From: Kumtagia sp052180275
GTDB taxonomy: Bacteria; Pseudomonadota; Alphaproteobacteria; Rhizobiales; Rhizobiaceae
Reading direction: 5' to 3'
NCBI RefSeq assembly: GCF_052180275.1
Contig: NZ_CP197465.1
Coordinates: forward strand, 310,001 to 374,000
Length of the DNA: 64,000 nucleotides
Both the position numbers and the translations under genes were made by a program. Below the pieces are notes generated by a model. The model ran no database searches and was not told the origin of the DNA. It saw nothing but the letters and a program-made list of their open reading frames with translations. Positions 25,413-35,286 of this stretch are shown here, piece by piece (position 1 is the first letter of the stretch; each line of letters begins with the position of its first letter).

Positions 25413-25521
25413 CGCTATCCTCTCCTCGCGCCCGTTCCGCCCGGATGGCGCGTTGCTCCCGCGCAGGCAATCCGAGACCAGCGGAGCTTTCTGCACCTGC
25501 ACGCCAAAAGCAATAAAAAAA

Positions 25522-25540
25522 TTTGACAACTTTGTGTCTA
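25522..25540. promoter_or_regulatory. candidate promoter/operator between amidase and importer operons
   Basis: TTGACA at 25523-25528 resembles a -35 element, and GACAACTTTGTGTC at 25525-25538 has GACA/TGTC ends as in some FadR-type operators. A matching -10 element is not evident. The divergent region (25413-25678) makes it a sensible target for the GntR protein at 34365. Confidence 0.3.
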
Positions 25541-25678
25541 TGCCCCTAGGCTCCCCCTACAGGCATGGAGGAAGCGTCCGCACCAGAACGGACGGACGAT
25601 TGTGCGTGAGCCTTTCGGATACGCGACCAGATTCCGCATCACTCCGGACTGCATCAATCTTCAGAGAGGACTGGAACA

Positions 25679-27172
25679 ATGCTCAAACTGCGGACTGGGT
25701 GGGGACCGGCACTGGCGGCCCTGGCGATCTTCTCCAGCGTCTCCCTCGCGTCGGCGAAGGACACGCTCACCCTTGGCCTTCCGATCGAGCCGACCGGCCT
25801 GGATCCAACAATCTCGGCGCCTGTCGCCATCCGTGAGGTGACCTGGGGCAACGTCTATGAGGGGCTGGTCACGGTCGACAAGGACGGCAAGATCAAGCCG
25901 CTGCTTGCAACCGAGTGGACGGTCTCCGACGACGGTCTGACCTATACGTTCAAGCTGCGTCCCGACGTCAAGTTCCACAACGGCACGGCCTTCGATTCCT
26001 CCATCGTGAAATTCTCGCTGGACCGGGCGCGCGCAGCCGATTCCACCAATGCGCAAAAGCAGTTCTTCGAGCCGATCGACAGCATCGAGACGCCCGACCC
26101 GCTGACGGCGGTGATCAAGCTGAAGCAGCCCACCGGCCTGTTCGTCTATCATCTCGGCTGGGGCGACGCGGTGATGATCGATCCCAAGACCGTCGAGACC
26201 AACAAGACCGAGCCCGTCGGCACCGGCCCGTTCAAGTTCAAGTCGTGGCAGCGCGGCAACCGCGTCGAGCTCGCCCGCAACGACGACTATTGGGATGCCG
26301 GCGTGCCGAAACTCGCCTCGGTGACCTTCCGCTTCATCGGCGACGCGCAGGCACAGGCGGCCGCGCTGCGCGCCGGCGACATCGATGGCTTCCCGAACTT
26401 CACGGCCCCCGAACTGTTCGGCGAATTCGAAAAGGACGCGCGTTTCAAGACCGTGGTCGGCGCCACGCCGCGCAAGCTCGTCGCCGGTCTCAACAATTCC
26501 AAGCCGCCGCTCGACAACGTCAAGGTCCGGCAGGCCATGATGAGCGCGATCGATCGCCAGATGGTGATCGACGGCGCCTATTCCGGCTATGGCGTGCCGA
26601 TCGGCAGCCACTACGCACCGACCGATCCTGGCTATATCGATCTGACCGGGGTGCTGCCCTACGATCCCGCCAAGGCCAAGACCCTGCTCGCGGAGGCCGG
26701 CTATCCCGACGGCTTCACGGTCACCATGAAATGCCCGCAGATGACCTACACGACGCGTGCCTGCGAGATCATGCAGGCCATGCTGTCGGAAGTCGGCATC
26801 ACCCTGAACATCGAGCCGAACGAGTTCCCGGCCAAGTGGATCGACGAGGTCTTCATCAAATACGACTACGACGTGACGATCATCGATCACGCGGAGCCGA
26901 TGGATATCGATATCTACTCCCGTCCGACCTACTATTTCCGCTACAACAACCCGACCTTCAACGAACTGATCGCAAAGGCCGCGGTCGATGCGGATGAAGA
27001 CCAGCGGAGCGCGATCTACGGCGAGGCGCAGAAGATCCTGGCAAACGACGTGCCCGCACTCTACCTCTTCGATCTTCCCCGCCTGAACATTTGGGATGCG
27101 AAGCTCGAAGGGCTGTGGCCGAACGAGCCGATCTCACAGGTCTATGTACGCGACGCGTACTGGGCCGATTGA
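25679..27172 (+). CDS. periplasmic substrate-binding protein of a peptide-type ABC importer (SBP_bac_5)
   Basis: A 497-residue family-5 binding protein (DppA/OppA-like) with a signal peptide ending at about residue 26 (FSSVSLASA). Mature-part marks are LGLPIEPTGLDPTISAP, VYEGLVTVDKDGKIKPLLA, the conserved GTGPFKFKSWQRGNRVEL and a C-terminal PALYLFDLPRLNIWDAKLEG. It carries peptides, opines or other oligomeric solutes to the two permeases encoded next. A stem-loop follows the gene, which may raise its level relative to the membrane genes. Confidence 0.93.
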   Translation: MLKLRTGWGPALAALAIFSSVSLASAKDTLTLGLPIEPTGLDPTISAPVAIREVTWGNVYEGLVTVDKDGKIKPLLATEWTVSDDGLTYTFKLRPDVKFHNGTAFDSSIVKFSLDRARAADSTNAQKQFFEPIDSIETPDPLTAVIKLKQPTGLFVYHLGWGDAVMIDPKTVETNKTEPVGTGPFKFKSWQRGNRVELARNDDYWDAGVPKLASVTFRFIGDAQAQAAALRAGDIDGFPNFTAPELFGEFEKDARFKTVVGATPRKLVAGLNNSKPPLDNVKVRQAMMSAIDRQMVIDGAYSGYGVPIGSHYAPTDPGYIDLTGVLPYDPAKAKTLLAEAGYPDGFTVTMKCPQMTYTTRACEIMQAMLSEVGITLNIEPNEFPAKWIDEVFIKYDYDVTIIDHAEPMDIDIYSRPTYYFRYNNPTFNELIAKAAVDADEDQRSAIYGEAQKILANDVPALYLFDLPRLNIWDAKLEGLWPNEPISQVYVRDAYWAD

Positions 27173-27183
27173 TCCGAACCGGA

Positions 27184-27211
27184 AAGCCGCGCGGCATCTG
27201 GCGCGCGGCTT
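27184..27211 (+). terminator. intercistronic stem-loop after the binding-protein gene
   Basis: AAGCCGCGCG (27184-27193) pairs with CGCGCGGCTT (27202-27211) around an eight-base loop. No U run follows, so it is more likely an mRNA-stabilising or partial-termination hairpin than a full terminator; such hairpins are common after binding-protein genes. Confidence 0.6.
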
Positions 27212-27268
27212 CCCTCGTTCGATGATGCTCGCTCCGAAATCGATGCACCCGTCAGCAAGGCCTTGATC

Positions 27269-28209
<941 letters not shown>

Positions 28210-28213
<4 letters not shown>

Positions 28214-29061
28214 GCCTTGCCGCGGACGACGCGCCGCGCTTTTCGTTCGGGCCGCACACGCGGCTCTATCTGGGCATCGCCATCACCGCCGGGGTGGTCG
28301 GGCTGGCCGTCCTGTCGCGATTCTGGACGCCCGAGCCGCCGACCAGGATGCGCATCGCGCTGAAGCTGAAGCCGCCGCTCGAAGCGGGGCTGGCCGGTAC
28401 TGATGCGCTCGGCCGCGACATCTTCTCGCTGCTGATGGCGGGCGCCTGGAATTCGCTGTCGATCGCATTCCTCGCGGTCGCGTTCGGCCTTATCGCCGGC
28501 GTGGCGCTGGGCACCGCGGCGGCGGCCAGGCGGGGTTTCGTCGAGGAGGCGATCATGCGCGTCGCCGACGTGGTCTTCGCCTTTCCCGCAATTATCTCGG
28601 CGATCATGATCGCTGCCCTGATCGGACCGGGCGGGTCGACCGCGATCCTCGCCATCGGGATCTTCAACATTCCTGTCTTCATCCGCGTGTCACGCGGGCT
28701 GGCGCAGCGGGTGTGGGCGAACGACTTCTGCCTGGCGGCCCAGGCTGCGGGCAAGGGCGTGACGCGCATCACACTGGACCACGTGCTACCGAACATCGCC
28801 GGAGGCATCGTGATCCAGGCCACCATCCAGATCGGCCTCGCCATCCTGGTCGAGGCAGGACTGAGCTTTCTCGGACTGAGCCTTGCGCCGCCCGCCCCGT
28901 CCTGGGGGCGGATGCTGAGCGACGCCCAGACTTACCTCGGCCAGGCGCCGTGGATGGCCATCGCGCCCGGGCTGGCCGTGGCGATCGCCGTCCTCGGATT
29001 CAACCTCCTTGGCGACGGGCTGCGCGACAGCTTCGACCCACGCACGGAAGGCCGCGCATGA
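28210..29061 (+). CDS. peptide-type ABC transporter permease (DppC-like)
   Basis: A 283-residue OppC/DppC-type permease. It has the conserved TDALGRDIFSLLMAGAWNSL segment, a membrane core, an EAA loop FCLAAQAAGKGVTRITLDHV, and the C-terminal GLSFLGLSLAPPAPSWGRML and DGLRDSFDPR signatures. The start at 28210 overlaps the DppB-like stop (ATGA), and its own stop overlaps the ATPase start in the same way, fixing all three frames. Confidence 0.93.
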
Positions 29062-30713
29062 GCCTCTCCGTCGCGCTCGACGCCATCACGCTCTCGCGCT
29101 GGGGCAAGGACAGAAAGGTCCTGGTAGAGGATATCGCCTTCACCATTCCCGATGGCACGACCATGGGCATCGTCGGCGAATCCGGATCCGGCAAGTCGCT
29201 GACATCGCTCGCCATCATGGGGCTGCTGCCCGCCGGCATGAAGGCCCGCGGACGCATCGAGCTCGACGGGACGGACCTTCTCGACCTTTCACCGGTCGCG
29301 ATGCGCAAGGTCCGGGGCGCCAGGATCGGAATGATCTTCCAGGAGCCGATGACCGCGCTCAATCCGGCGATGCGGATCGGCGACCAGATCGCGGAAGGCC
29401 TGCTCGCCCACCGCGCCATCGGCCGCGCCGAAGCCCGCAAGGAGGCGCTGCGCCTGCTCGATCGCGTCAGGATGCCCGACGCGGGGCGACGCATCGACAG
29501 CTACCCCCACGAGCTTTCAGGCGGGCAGCGCCAGCGGGTCGGCATCGCCATTGCGCTGGCGCCCGGCCCGTCGCTGCTCATCGCCGACGAACCGACCACG
29601 GCGCTCGACGTCACCGTGCAGGCGGAGGTGCTTGCGCTGCTCGGGGAGTTGATCAGCGAGCTGAAGATGTCGCTGCTGATGATCAGCCATGACCTCGGCG
29701 TGATTGCCAGCATCTGCGAGCGGACGATGGTCATGAAGTCTGGCCGTCGCGTCGAGGCGGGCGAGACCGGACGCGTCCTGCACCAGCCGGAGGAAGCCTA
29801 CACGCAACGGCTGATCGCCGCGATGCCACGGCGAAGCGAGACGGACGAGCGCCAGGCGCCCTCGGGGAAACAGGCTGGCGAGCCTCCCGTGCTTCAGGTG
29901 GTCAGCCTGGAACGGGATTATCGCTCGCTCTCCGGCCATGTCCTGACCAAGGCGGTCGACGGTGTCAGCTTTGCCATCGAGCGCGGCAACATCTTCGGCA
30001 TCGTCGGCGAAAGCGGGTGCGGAAAATCGACGCTGTCGCGCATCGTCATGGGCCTCGACCGGCCGACCGGGGGGCGGGTTCTGTTCGAGGGCGAAGACCT
30101 GTTCAGCAAGCCGCCGCGCGCGTTGCGGCAGTTGCGCCGCGGCTTCCAGATGGTGTTCCAGGATCCGCAGGGCTCGCTCGATCCCCGGCAGAGCGTGGCG
30201 AGCATTATCGCGGAGCCGCTGTACCTCGACCCCATGGCGGCGCGTGGGCGGGAACGGAAGGATCTGATTGCCGAGGCGCTGGTCAGCGTCGGGCTGCTGC
30301 CCGAGGACGCGGAGCGCTATCCGCACCAGTTCTCGGGCGGCCAACGCCAGCGCATCGCGATTGCCCGCGCGCTGATCTGCCGGCCGAAGCTGGTGGTGGC
30401 GGACGAGCCTGTCTCGGCGCTCGACCTTTCCGTGCAGGCGCAAGTGCTCGATCTGATACGCGACCTGCGCGACCGCCACGGCATCGCCTTCCTGTTCATC
30501 AGCCACAGTCTCGCCGTGGTGCAATCGATCGCCGACGAGGTCGGCGTGATGCATCGCGGCAATTTCGTCGAGACCGGCAAGGCGCGCGACATCTTCCGCA
30601 ATCCACAGCATGTCTACACGCAGCGGCTCATCGAGGCCGAGCCCCGCATCGAGCAGCCGCGCCGCTACGGCGTAACTCGCCCGACTTCCAATCTGACAAC
30701 CGCCGAAGGATGA
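29058..30713 (+). CDS. fused double ATP-binding protein of the peptide-type importer (DppD-DppF-like)
   Basis: A 551-residue protein with two complete ABC domains in one chain. Domain 1 has Walker A VGESGSGKSLTSLAIMG, signature LSGGQRQRVGIAIAL and Walker B LLIADEPTTALDV. Domain 2, after a linker at about residue 265, has VGESGCGKSTLSRIVMG, FSGGQRQRIAIARALI and LVVADEPVSALDLS. Each domain ends with an oligopeptide-type C-terminal extension (AYTQRLIAA, VYTQRLIEA). Fusions of the two ATPases occur in rhizobial peptide or opine importers. It is the last transport gene in the operon. Confidence 0.94.
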   Translation: MSLSVALDAITLSRWGKDRKVLVEDIAFTIPDGTTMGIVGESGSGKSLTSLAIMGLLPAGMKARGRIELDGTDLLDLSPVAMRKVRGARIGMIFQEPMTALNPAMRIGDQIAEGLLAHRAIGRAEARKEALRLLDRVRMPDAGRRIDSYPHELSGGQRQRVGIAIALAPGPSLLIADEPTTALDVTVQAEVLALLGELISELKMSLLMISHDLGVIASICERTMVMKSGRRVEAGETGRVLHQPEEAYTQRLIAAMPRRSETDERQAPSGKQAGEPPVLQVVSLERDYRSLSGHVLTKAVDGVSFAIERGNIFGIVGESGCGKSTLSRIVMGLDRPTGGRVLFEGEDLFSKPPRALRQLRRGFQMVFQDPQGSLDPRQSVASIIAEPLYLDPMAARGRERKDLIAEALVSVGLLPEDAERYPHQFSGGQRQRIAIARALICRPKLVVADEPVSALDLSVQAQVLDLIRDLRDRHGIAFLFISHSLAVVQSIADEVGVMHRGNFVETGKARDIFRNPQHVYTQRLIEAEPRIEQPRRYGVTRPTSNLTTAEG

Positions 30714-30720
30714 TGACGAC

Positions 30721-31950
30721 ATGACGCTGCAGACGACCGTGGACGGAGAAGCCGTCGACCAGTTCATCCGGCGCCATATGGCAGGAGACTTCCTGTTGTG
30801 GTCACCCAATATCCAGGCGGAGGCGTTTCTCAACTGGGACCGCATCTGGGCAACGCGCACCATCGCGAAGGGAACACCCAAGTCGCTTGCCCAGGCCGCA
30901 AAGCCGCTCGACATCACCTTCGACAGCGGCGGCAAGACGCTGACGATCGACGATCTGATGCGCTGGGAGTTCGTCAGCGGGCTGCTGATCGTCAAGGACG
31001 GCGAGATCAAGCTCGAACGCTATGCGATGGGACTCGATGCGGAACGCTGCTGGCAATCCTCGTCCATGGTCAAGTCACTCGCCGCGATCCTGATCGGCGC
31101 GGCGTTGCAGGACGGCGCGATCCGCGGCGTCGACCAGCCGATCACCGACTATCTGCCTGAGTTCAAGGGCACGTCCTACGAGGGGGTGACCATCCTCGAC
31201 CTCCTGCACATGGCTTCGGGCGTCGAATGGGTGGAGAACACAGACGACCTCAAGACCGACGTCGCCGAGCACTACATCAAGGTGATCGCGGCCCGCCGGC
31301 CTGACTACATTCTCGACTACCTCAAGACGCGGCCCCGCGCCAATCCGGCGGGCACCCAGTTCTACTACAACACCGGCGACACGTTTCTGCTCAGCCACAT
31401 CCTGAGCCGCGCGACAGGCAGGACGGTCTCCGACTACTGCTCGGAGAAGCTGTGGAAACCGATGGGTTTCGAGCAGGACGGCTTCTTCATCCTCGATTCG
31501 GACGACGGTCACGAGGTGGTCGGAAGCTGCTGCGGCGCCTCGTTGCGCGACTATGCGCGCTGGGGCCTGTTCATGCTCGCCGACGGCGTGATCGACGGCA
31601 AGCGCGTCGTGCCGGAAGGCTGGGTCAAGGCGTCGACCAGCCCCACGGCACCCAATTTCGCCTTCGATTTCGGCGGCGAGCGCGGTGTCGCCGGAGGCGC
31701 CGACTCGGCCTACCAGGGCTACGGTTATCTCTGGTGGGTGCGCGAGGGCGGCGACTATCAGGCACTCGGCAGCTACGGGCAATGGATCTATGTCAGCCCG
31801 GCCAACAACACGGTCGCCGTCATCCTGGGCGCCGTGCCGCGCCACATCTACATGAGCGCCGAGGAAGCCGCGCTTCACCGCAACTCCTCGCATTGCGGCT
31901 CCGAGATGAGGCTCGACTTCATCAAGGCCGCGATGCAGGCGCTGGCGTGA
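30721..31950 (+). CDS. beta-lactamase-fold serine hydrolase (second, in the amidase module)
   Basis: A 409-residue class C-type serine hydrolase. The nucleophile motif is S115-x2-K118 (QSSSMVKSLAA) and the Tyr-x-Asn motif is Y215-Y-N217 (GTQFYYNTGDTF). The C-terminal GSYGQWIYVSPANNTVAVIL parallels the end of the NylB-like protein at 22359. It has no signal peptide. It begins eight bases after the ATPase gene, so it is part of the importer operon. Esterase, peptidase or oligo-amide hydrolase activity are all possible. Confidence 0.87.
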   Translation: MTLQTTVDGEAVDQFIRRHMAGDFLLWSPNIQAEAFLNWDRIWATRTIAKGTPKSLAQAAKPLDITFDSGGKTLTIDDLMRWEFVSGLLIVKDGEIKLERYAMGLDAERCWQSSSMVKSLAAILIGAALQDGAIRGVDQPITDYLPEFKGTSYEGVTILDLLHMASGVEWVENTDDLKTDVAEHYIKVIAARRPDYILDYLKTRPRANPAGTQFYYNTGDTFLLSHILSRATGRTVSDYCSEKLWKPMGFEQDGFFILDSDDGHEVVGSCCGASLRDYARWGLFMLADGVIDGKRVVPEGWVKASTSPTAPNFAFDFGGERGVAGGADSAYQGYGYLWWVREGGDYQALGSYGQWIYVSPANNTVAVILGAVPRHIYMSAEEAALHRNSSHCGSEMRLDFIKAAMQALA

Positions 31951-31984
31951 TTGCCCGCTCACGACCCCAAGGCTGGATGTTCCG

Positions 31985-33478
31985 ATGACCGCACACACAT
32001 TGCCCGCCGGCCTGCGCCGGCCACTCGACGGCCGGCCGCGCCAGATGTTCATCGGCGGCGCCTGGACCGACGCACTGTCGGGCGAAACCCTCGAGAGCCG
32101 GAATCCGGCCACTCGCGCACTTCTCGCCACCGTGCCGGCCGCCGGCAAGGCGGACATCGATCGCGCCGTATCGGCGGCGCGGTCGGCGTTTGAAGGGCCC
32201 TGGAGCCGCTTCAAGCCTTATGAGCGGCAGGTCCTCCTGCTCAAAATCGCCGATCTGTTCGAGACGCACTGGGACGAGATCAGCCTGTCCGACACGCTCG
32301 ACATGGGCATGCCGATCACGCGGACCCGGGCAAATCGCAATCGCGTCATCGGCATGCTGCGTTTCTACGCCGGTATGGCAACGGCCCTGCATGGCGAAAC
32401 GATCGACAACTCGCTGCCGGGCGAGATCGTGTCTTTCACGCGCAAGGAACCCGTCGGCGTCGTCGGCGCCATCATCCCGTGGAACGCGCCGACGGCTGCG
32501 TCGGTCTGGAAGATCGGCCCGGCGCTCGCGACCGGCTGCACGGTCGTGCTCAAGCCTTCCGAAGAAGCGCCGCTGACGCCGTTGCTGATCGCCGAGCTGA
32601 TGGCCGAGGCAGGCGTTCCGGACGGCGTGGTCAACGTCGTCACGGGAACCGGACAGGCGGCCGGGGCTCCGCTTGCCGAGCATCCGGGCGTCGACAAGAT
32701 CGTCTTCACCGGCTCGACGGCAACGGGGCAGAATATCGTGCGGGCTTCAGCCGGCAATCTCAAGCGGGTCTCGCTGGAGCTTGGCGGCAAGTCGCCCGTG
32801 ATCGTCTGCGCCGACGCCGATCTGGAGCGCGCGGTGCCGACCGCCGCGATGGCGGTCTTCGCCAATTCCGGGCAGATCTGCATCGCGGGCTCCCGCCTGT
32901 TCGTGGCACGCGCCATCCATGACGAGTTCGTCGAGCGCCTGGGAAGGTTCGCCGCCGGCCTGAGAATCGGCAACGGCATCGATCCGCAGACGGAGATCGG
33001 CCCGCTTATATCCCGCCGCCAGTTGGAGCGAGTCTCGGGATATCTCGAGGTGGCGCCGGCTGAGGGCGCGAGGCTGGTCACGGGCGGCAGCCGGCTGGAA
33101 GAGGCGGCCTTCGCCGATGGATATTTCGTGTCGCCCACCGTCTTTGCCGACGTGACCGACGGCATGACCATCGCCCGCGAGGAGATCTTCGGACCGGTCA
33201 TATCGGCCATGCCGTTCGATACGATCGAGGAAGCCGTGACCCGCGCCAACGACACGCCATACGGGCTGGCGGCCGGCGTGTTCACCCGCGACCTGTCCAA
33301 TGCCCACCGGCTGGCCAACCGCCTGCATGCCGGCTCGGTCTGGGTCAACACCTACCACGCCATCGACCCGGCCATTCCCTTCGGCGGCTACAAGGCGAGC
33401 GGCTATGGCCGCGAGGGCGGCGCCGAGCACCTGCACGAGTATCTGAACACGAAGGGCGTCTTTATCCGCATCGATTGA
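31985..33478 (+). CDS. NAD(P)-dependent aldehyde dehydrogenase
   Basis: A 497-residue ALDH. It has the fold motif VVGAIIPWNAPTAASVWKIG, the cofactor-binding FTGSTATGQNI, the catalytic Glu in LELGGKSPVIV and the nucleophile Cys in NSGQICIAGSR. The C-terminal oligomerisation segment includes WVNTYHAIDPAIPFGGYKAS. It oxidises an aldehyde to the acid. With the hydrolases and SDR nearby it fits oxidation of an amino- or hydroxy-alkyl product after hydrolysis; the actual substrate is unknown. Confidence 0.94.
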   Translation: MTAHTLPAGLRRPLDGRPRQMFIGGAWTDALSGETLESRNPATRALLATVPAAGKADIDRAVSAARSAFEGPWSRFKPYERQVLLLKIADLFETHWDEISLSDTLDMGMPITRTRANRNRVIGMLRFYAGMATALHGETIDNSLPGEIVSFTRKEPVGVVGAIIPWNAPTAASVWKIGPALATGCTVVLKPSEEAPLTPLLIAELMAEAGVPDGVVNVVTGTGQAAGAPLAEHPGVDKIVFTGSTATGQNIVRASAGNLKRVSLELGGKSPVIVCADADLERAVPTAAMAVFANSGQICIAGSRLFVARAIHDEFVERLGRFAAGLRIGNGIDPQTEIGPLISRRQLERVSGYLEVAPAEGARLVTGGSRLEEAAFADGYFVSPTVFADVTDGMTIAREEIFGPVISAMPFDTIEEAVTRANDTPYGLAAGVFTRDLSNAHRLANRLHAGSVWVNTYHAIDPAIPFGGYKASGYGREGGAEHLHEYLNTKGVFIRID

Positions 33479-33536
33479 GCGTGCGGGCATTTCGAAAGCG
33501 GCAATGCCGGCTAGCGACCCAAAAAGGAGAAAACAG

Positions 33537-34283
33537 ATGAGACTGGCTGGCAGGACGGCGATCGTGACCGGCGGAGCTTCGGGCTTCGGCGAGGGCATCG
33601 TGCGCAAATTCGCGGACGAAGACGCCAGCGTCGTCGTCATGGACCGAGACGGCAGCCGCGCGGAGGCTGTCGCGGCTTCCATCGGAGGCTCAGCCGCCTG
33701 GATCAAGGCCGACGTCACCGAGGCTTCCGGTTTCGCAGGAGCCGTCGACCTCGCGCTGTCGCGGTTCGGCGGGCTTCATATCCTGATCAACAACGCAGGC
33801 GTCGGGCATACGCCGACACCGCTCGAGGACGTCGACGCGGAGACCTTCGACCGCGTCATGGCGGTCAACACCCGCTCCATCTATCTCGGCGCGCGAGCGG
33901 TGGTGCCTCTGTTCAAGAGGCAGAAGGGCGGCGCGATCCTCAATATCGCATCCACGGGCGGCGTCAGTCCGCGGCCCAACCTGACCTGGTATAATGCATC
34001 CAAGGGATGGGCGATCACGGCGACGCAGGGCATGGCGGTGGAACTTGCGCCTTTCGGCATCCGCGTCAACGCGATCAACCCCGTGGCCGGCGAGACGCCG
34101 CTGCTGAAGACCTTCATGGGTGAGGACACGCCGGAGGTCCGCGCGAAGTTTCTGTCCACGATCCCGCTCGGGCGCTTCTCGACGCCTGAAGACATGGGCA
34201 GCGCCGCCGCCTTCCTGTGTTCGGACGAAGCGAGCATGATCACCGGAGTGGCGCTCAACGTCGATGGCGGGCGCTGCATCTGA
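33537..34283 (+). CDS. short-chain dehydrogenase/reductase (SDR)
   Basis: This 248-residue classical SDR has cofactor motif TGGASGFGEGI, NNAGVGH, catalytic Ser in ILNIASTGGVS, and Tyr-x3-Lys in WYNASKGWA. The C-terminal INPVAGETPLLKTF and GVALNVDGGRCI are typical. The ATG at 33537 follows AAAAGGAG. It follows the aldehyde dehydrogenase by 58 bases and probably acts on an alcohol or ketone in the same pathway. Confidence 0.93.
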   Translation: MRLAGRTAIVTGGASGFGEGIVRKFADEDASVVVMDRDGSRAEAVAASIGGSAAWIKADVTEASGFAGAVDLALSRFGGLHILINNAGVGHTPTPLEDVDAETFDRVMAVNTRSIYLGARAVVPLFKRQKGGAILNIASTGGVSPRPNLTWYNASKGWAITATQGMAVELAPFGIRVNAINPVAGETPLLKTFMGEDTPEVRAKFLSTIPLGRFSTPEDMGSAAAFLCSDEASMITGVALNVDGGRCI

Positions 34284-34295
34284 GGGACCGGAGCC

Positions 34296-34336
34296 GGAGA
34301 GCGCCGCCGCCGGCCTTGACGGCGGCATCTCTCTCC
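34296..34336 (+). terminator. stem-loop after the SDR gene
   Basis: GGAGAG-GCCGCCG pairs with CGGCGGC-CTCTCC with a small bulge, giving a strong hairpin between the SDR and the GntR gene. The following bases are only weakly U-rich, so terminator function is uncertain. Confidence 0.45.
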
Positions 34337-34364
34337 TGATTTGCCTCGCCTGGAAAACCGCAGG

Positions 34365-35201
34365 ATGCAACGCAACATGACGCGCGGCAGGGAACCACGA
34401 AATCCGGCGCAAGCTGCCGGCACGGGCGGGCTGTTCGACACGGACCGGCCCGGCGGCCTGCACGAGCGGATCTATCGGAGCCTCATCCACGCGATCGTTT
34501 CGGGTCAGTTCGCGAAAGGCAGCAAGCTTCCCTCCGAGCCGGACCTGGCCGCCACTTTCGGCGTGTCGCGCCCCGTTGTGCGGCAGGCTCTCGAAAAGCT
34601 GCGCGGCGAGGGCCTGATCGAATCATTGCGCGGGTCGGGCAACTATGTCGCCGGCCTCGACCACCTCGTGGCGTCCCGCCTTCAGTCGGCGATGGCGCCC
34701 CTGCTCCACGCCCAGCGGATGCTCGACGACCTCGAATTTCGGCTGATCCTGGAGCCGGAGGCGGCTTTCCTCGCCGCGCGGCGGCGCAGTACCTCGGACC
34801 TCAAGCGCATGCAGTCCGCGATGGAGCAGTTCGTGCAGGCCCACGAGGACGGCCGGATCACGCACCATTTCGACTATCTGTTCCATGAGGCGATCGCGCT
34901 CGCCACCACCAATTCGCGCTTCATCGATGCCGCCCGCGCGCTGGAATATTCGCAGGAAGGTGAACGGCTGCTGATGCGCCATCTGGTCCACTTCCAGCCG
35001 AGCGCACGCGCCACGGAGGTGATCCGCGAGCATCAGATGGTCATGGACCTGATCCAGCAGCGAGACGGCGAGGCCGCAAGAAAAGCCATGTGGAGCCATA
35101 TCAGCGCGAGCCGGCTGCGCCTTACGGAGCATCTGGAACGCCTTGAACGTGAGCAGACAAGCGGTGACGTGAAGCTGGCCGGAACGGCATCCGGAATGTG
35201 A
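34365..35201 (+). CDS. GntR-family (FadR subfamily) transcriptional regulator
   Basis: A 278-residue regulator from ATG 34365. The N-terminal winged HTH is HERIYRSLIHAIVSGQFAKG, SKLPSEPDLAATFGVSRPVV and RQALEKLRGEGLIES. The C-terminal FCD domain has its metal/ligand residues in HFDYLFHEAIALATTNSRF and VIREHQMVMDLIQQRDGEAA. Alternative starts are TTG 34341 and ATG 34377; none has a clear ribosome site. As the last gene of the module it probably controls the importer/hydrolase operon. Confidence 0.9.
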   Translation: MQRNMTRGREPRNPAQAAGTGGLFDTDRPGGLHERIYRSLIHAIVSGQFAKGSKLPSEPDLAATFGVSRPVVRQALEKLRGEGLIESLRGSGNYVAGLDHLVASRLQSAMAPLLHAQRMLDDLEFRLILEPEAAFLAARRRSTSDLKRMQSAMEQFVQAHEDGRITHHFDYLFHEAIALATTNSRFIDAARALEYSQEGERLLMRHLVHFQPSARATEVIREHQMVMDLIQQRDGEAARKAMWSHISASRLRLTEHLERLEREQTSGDVKLAGTASGM

Positions 35202-35286
35202 CGGCTGCGCCACGCCTGTCCGCAGCTACCGTTGGCCTCCAGTTTGCGCCAAAGCCGAACGCTTCACTCCCCGCCAGGGCGGCCGG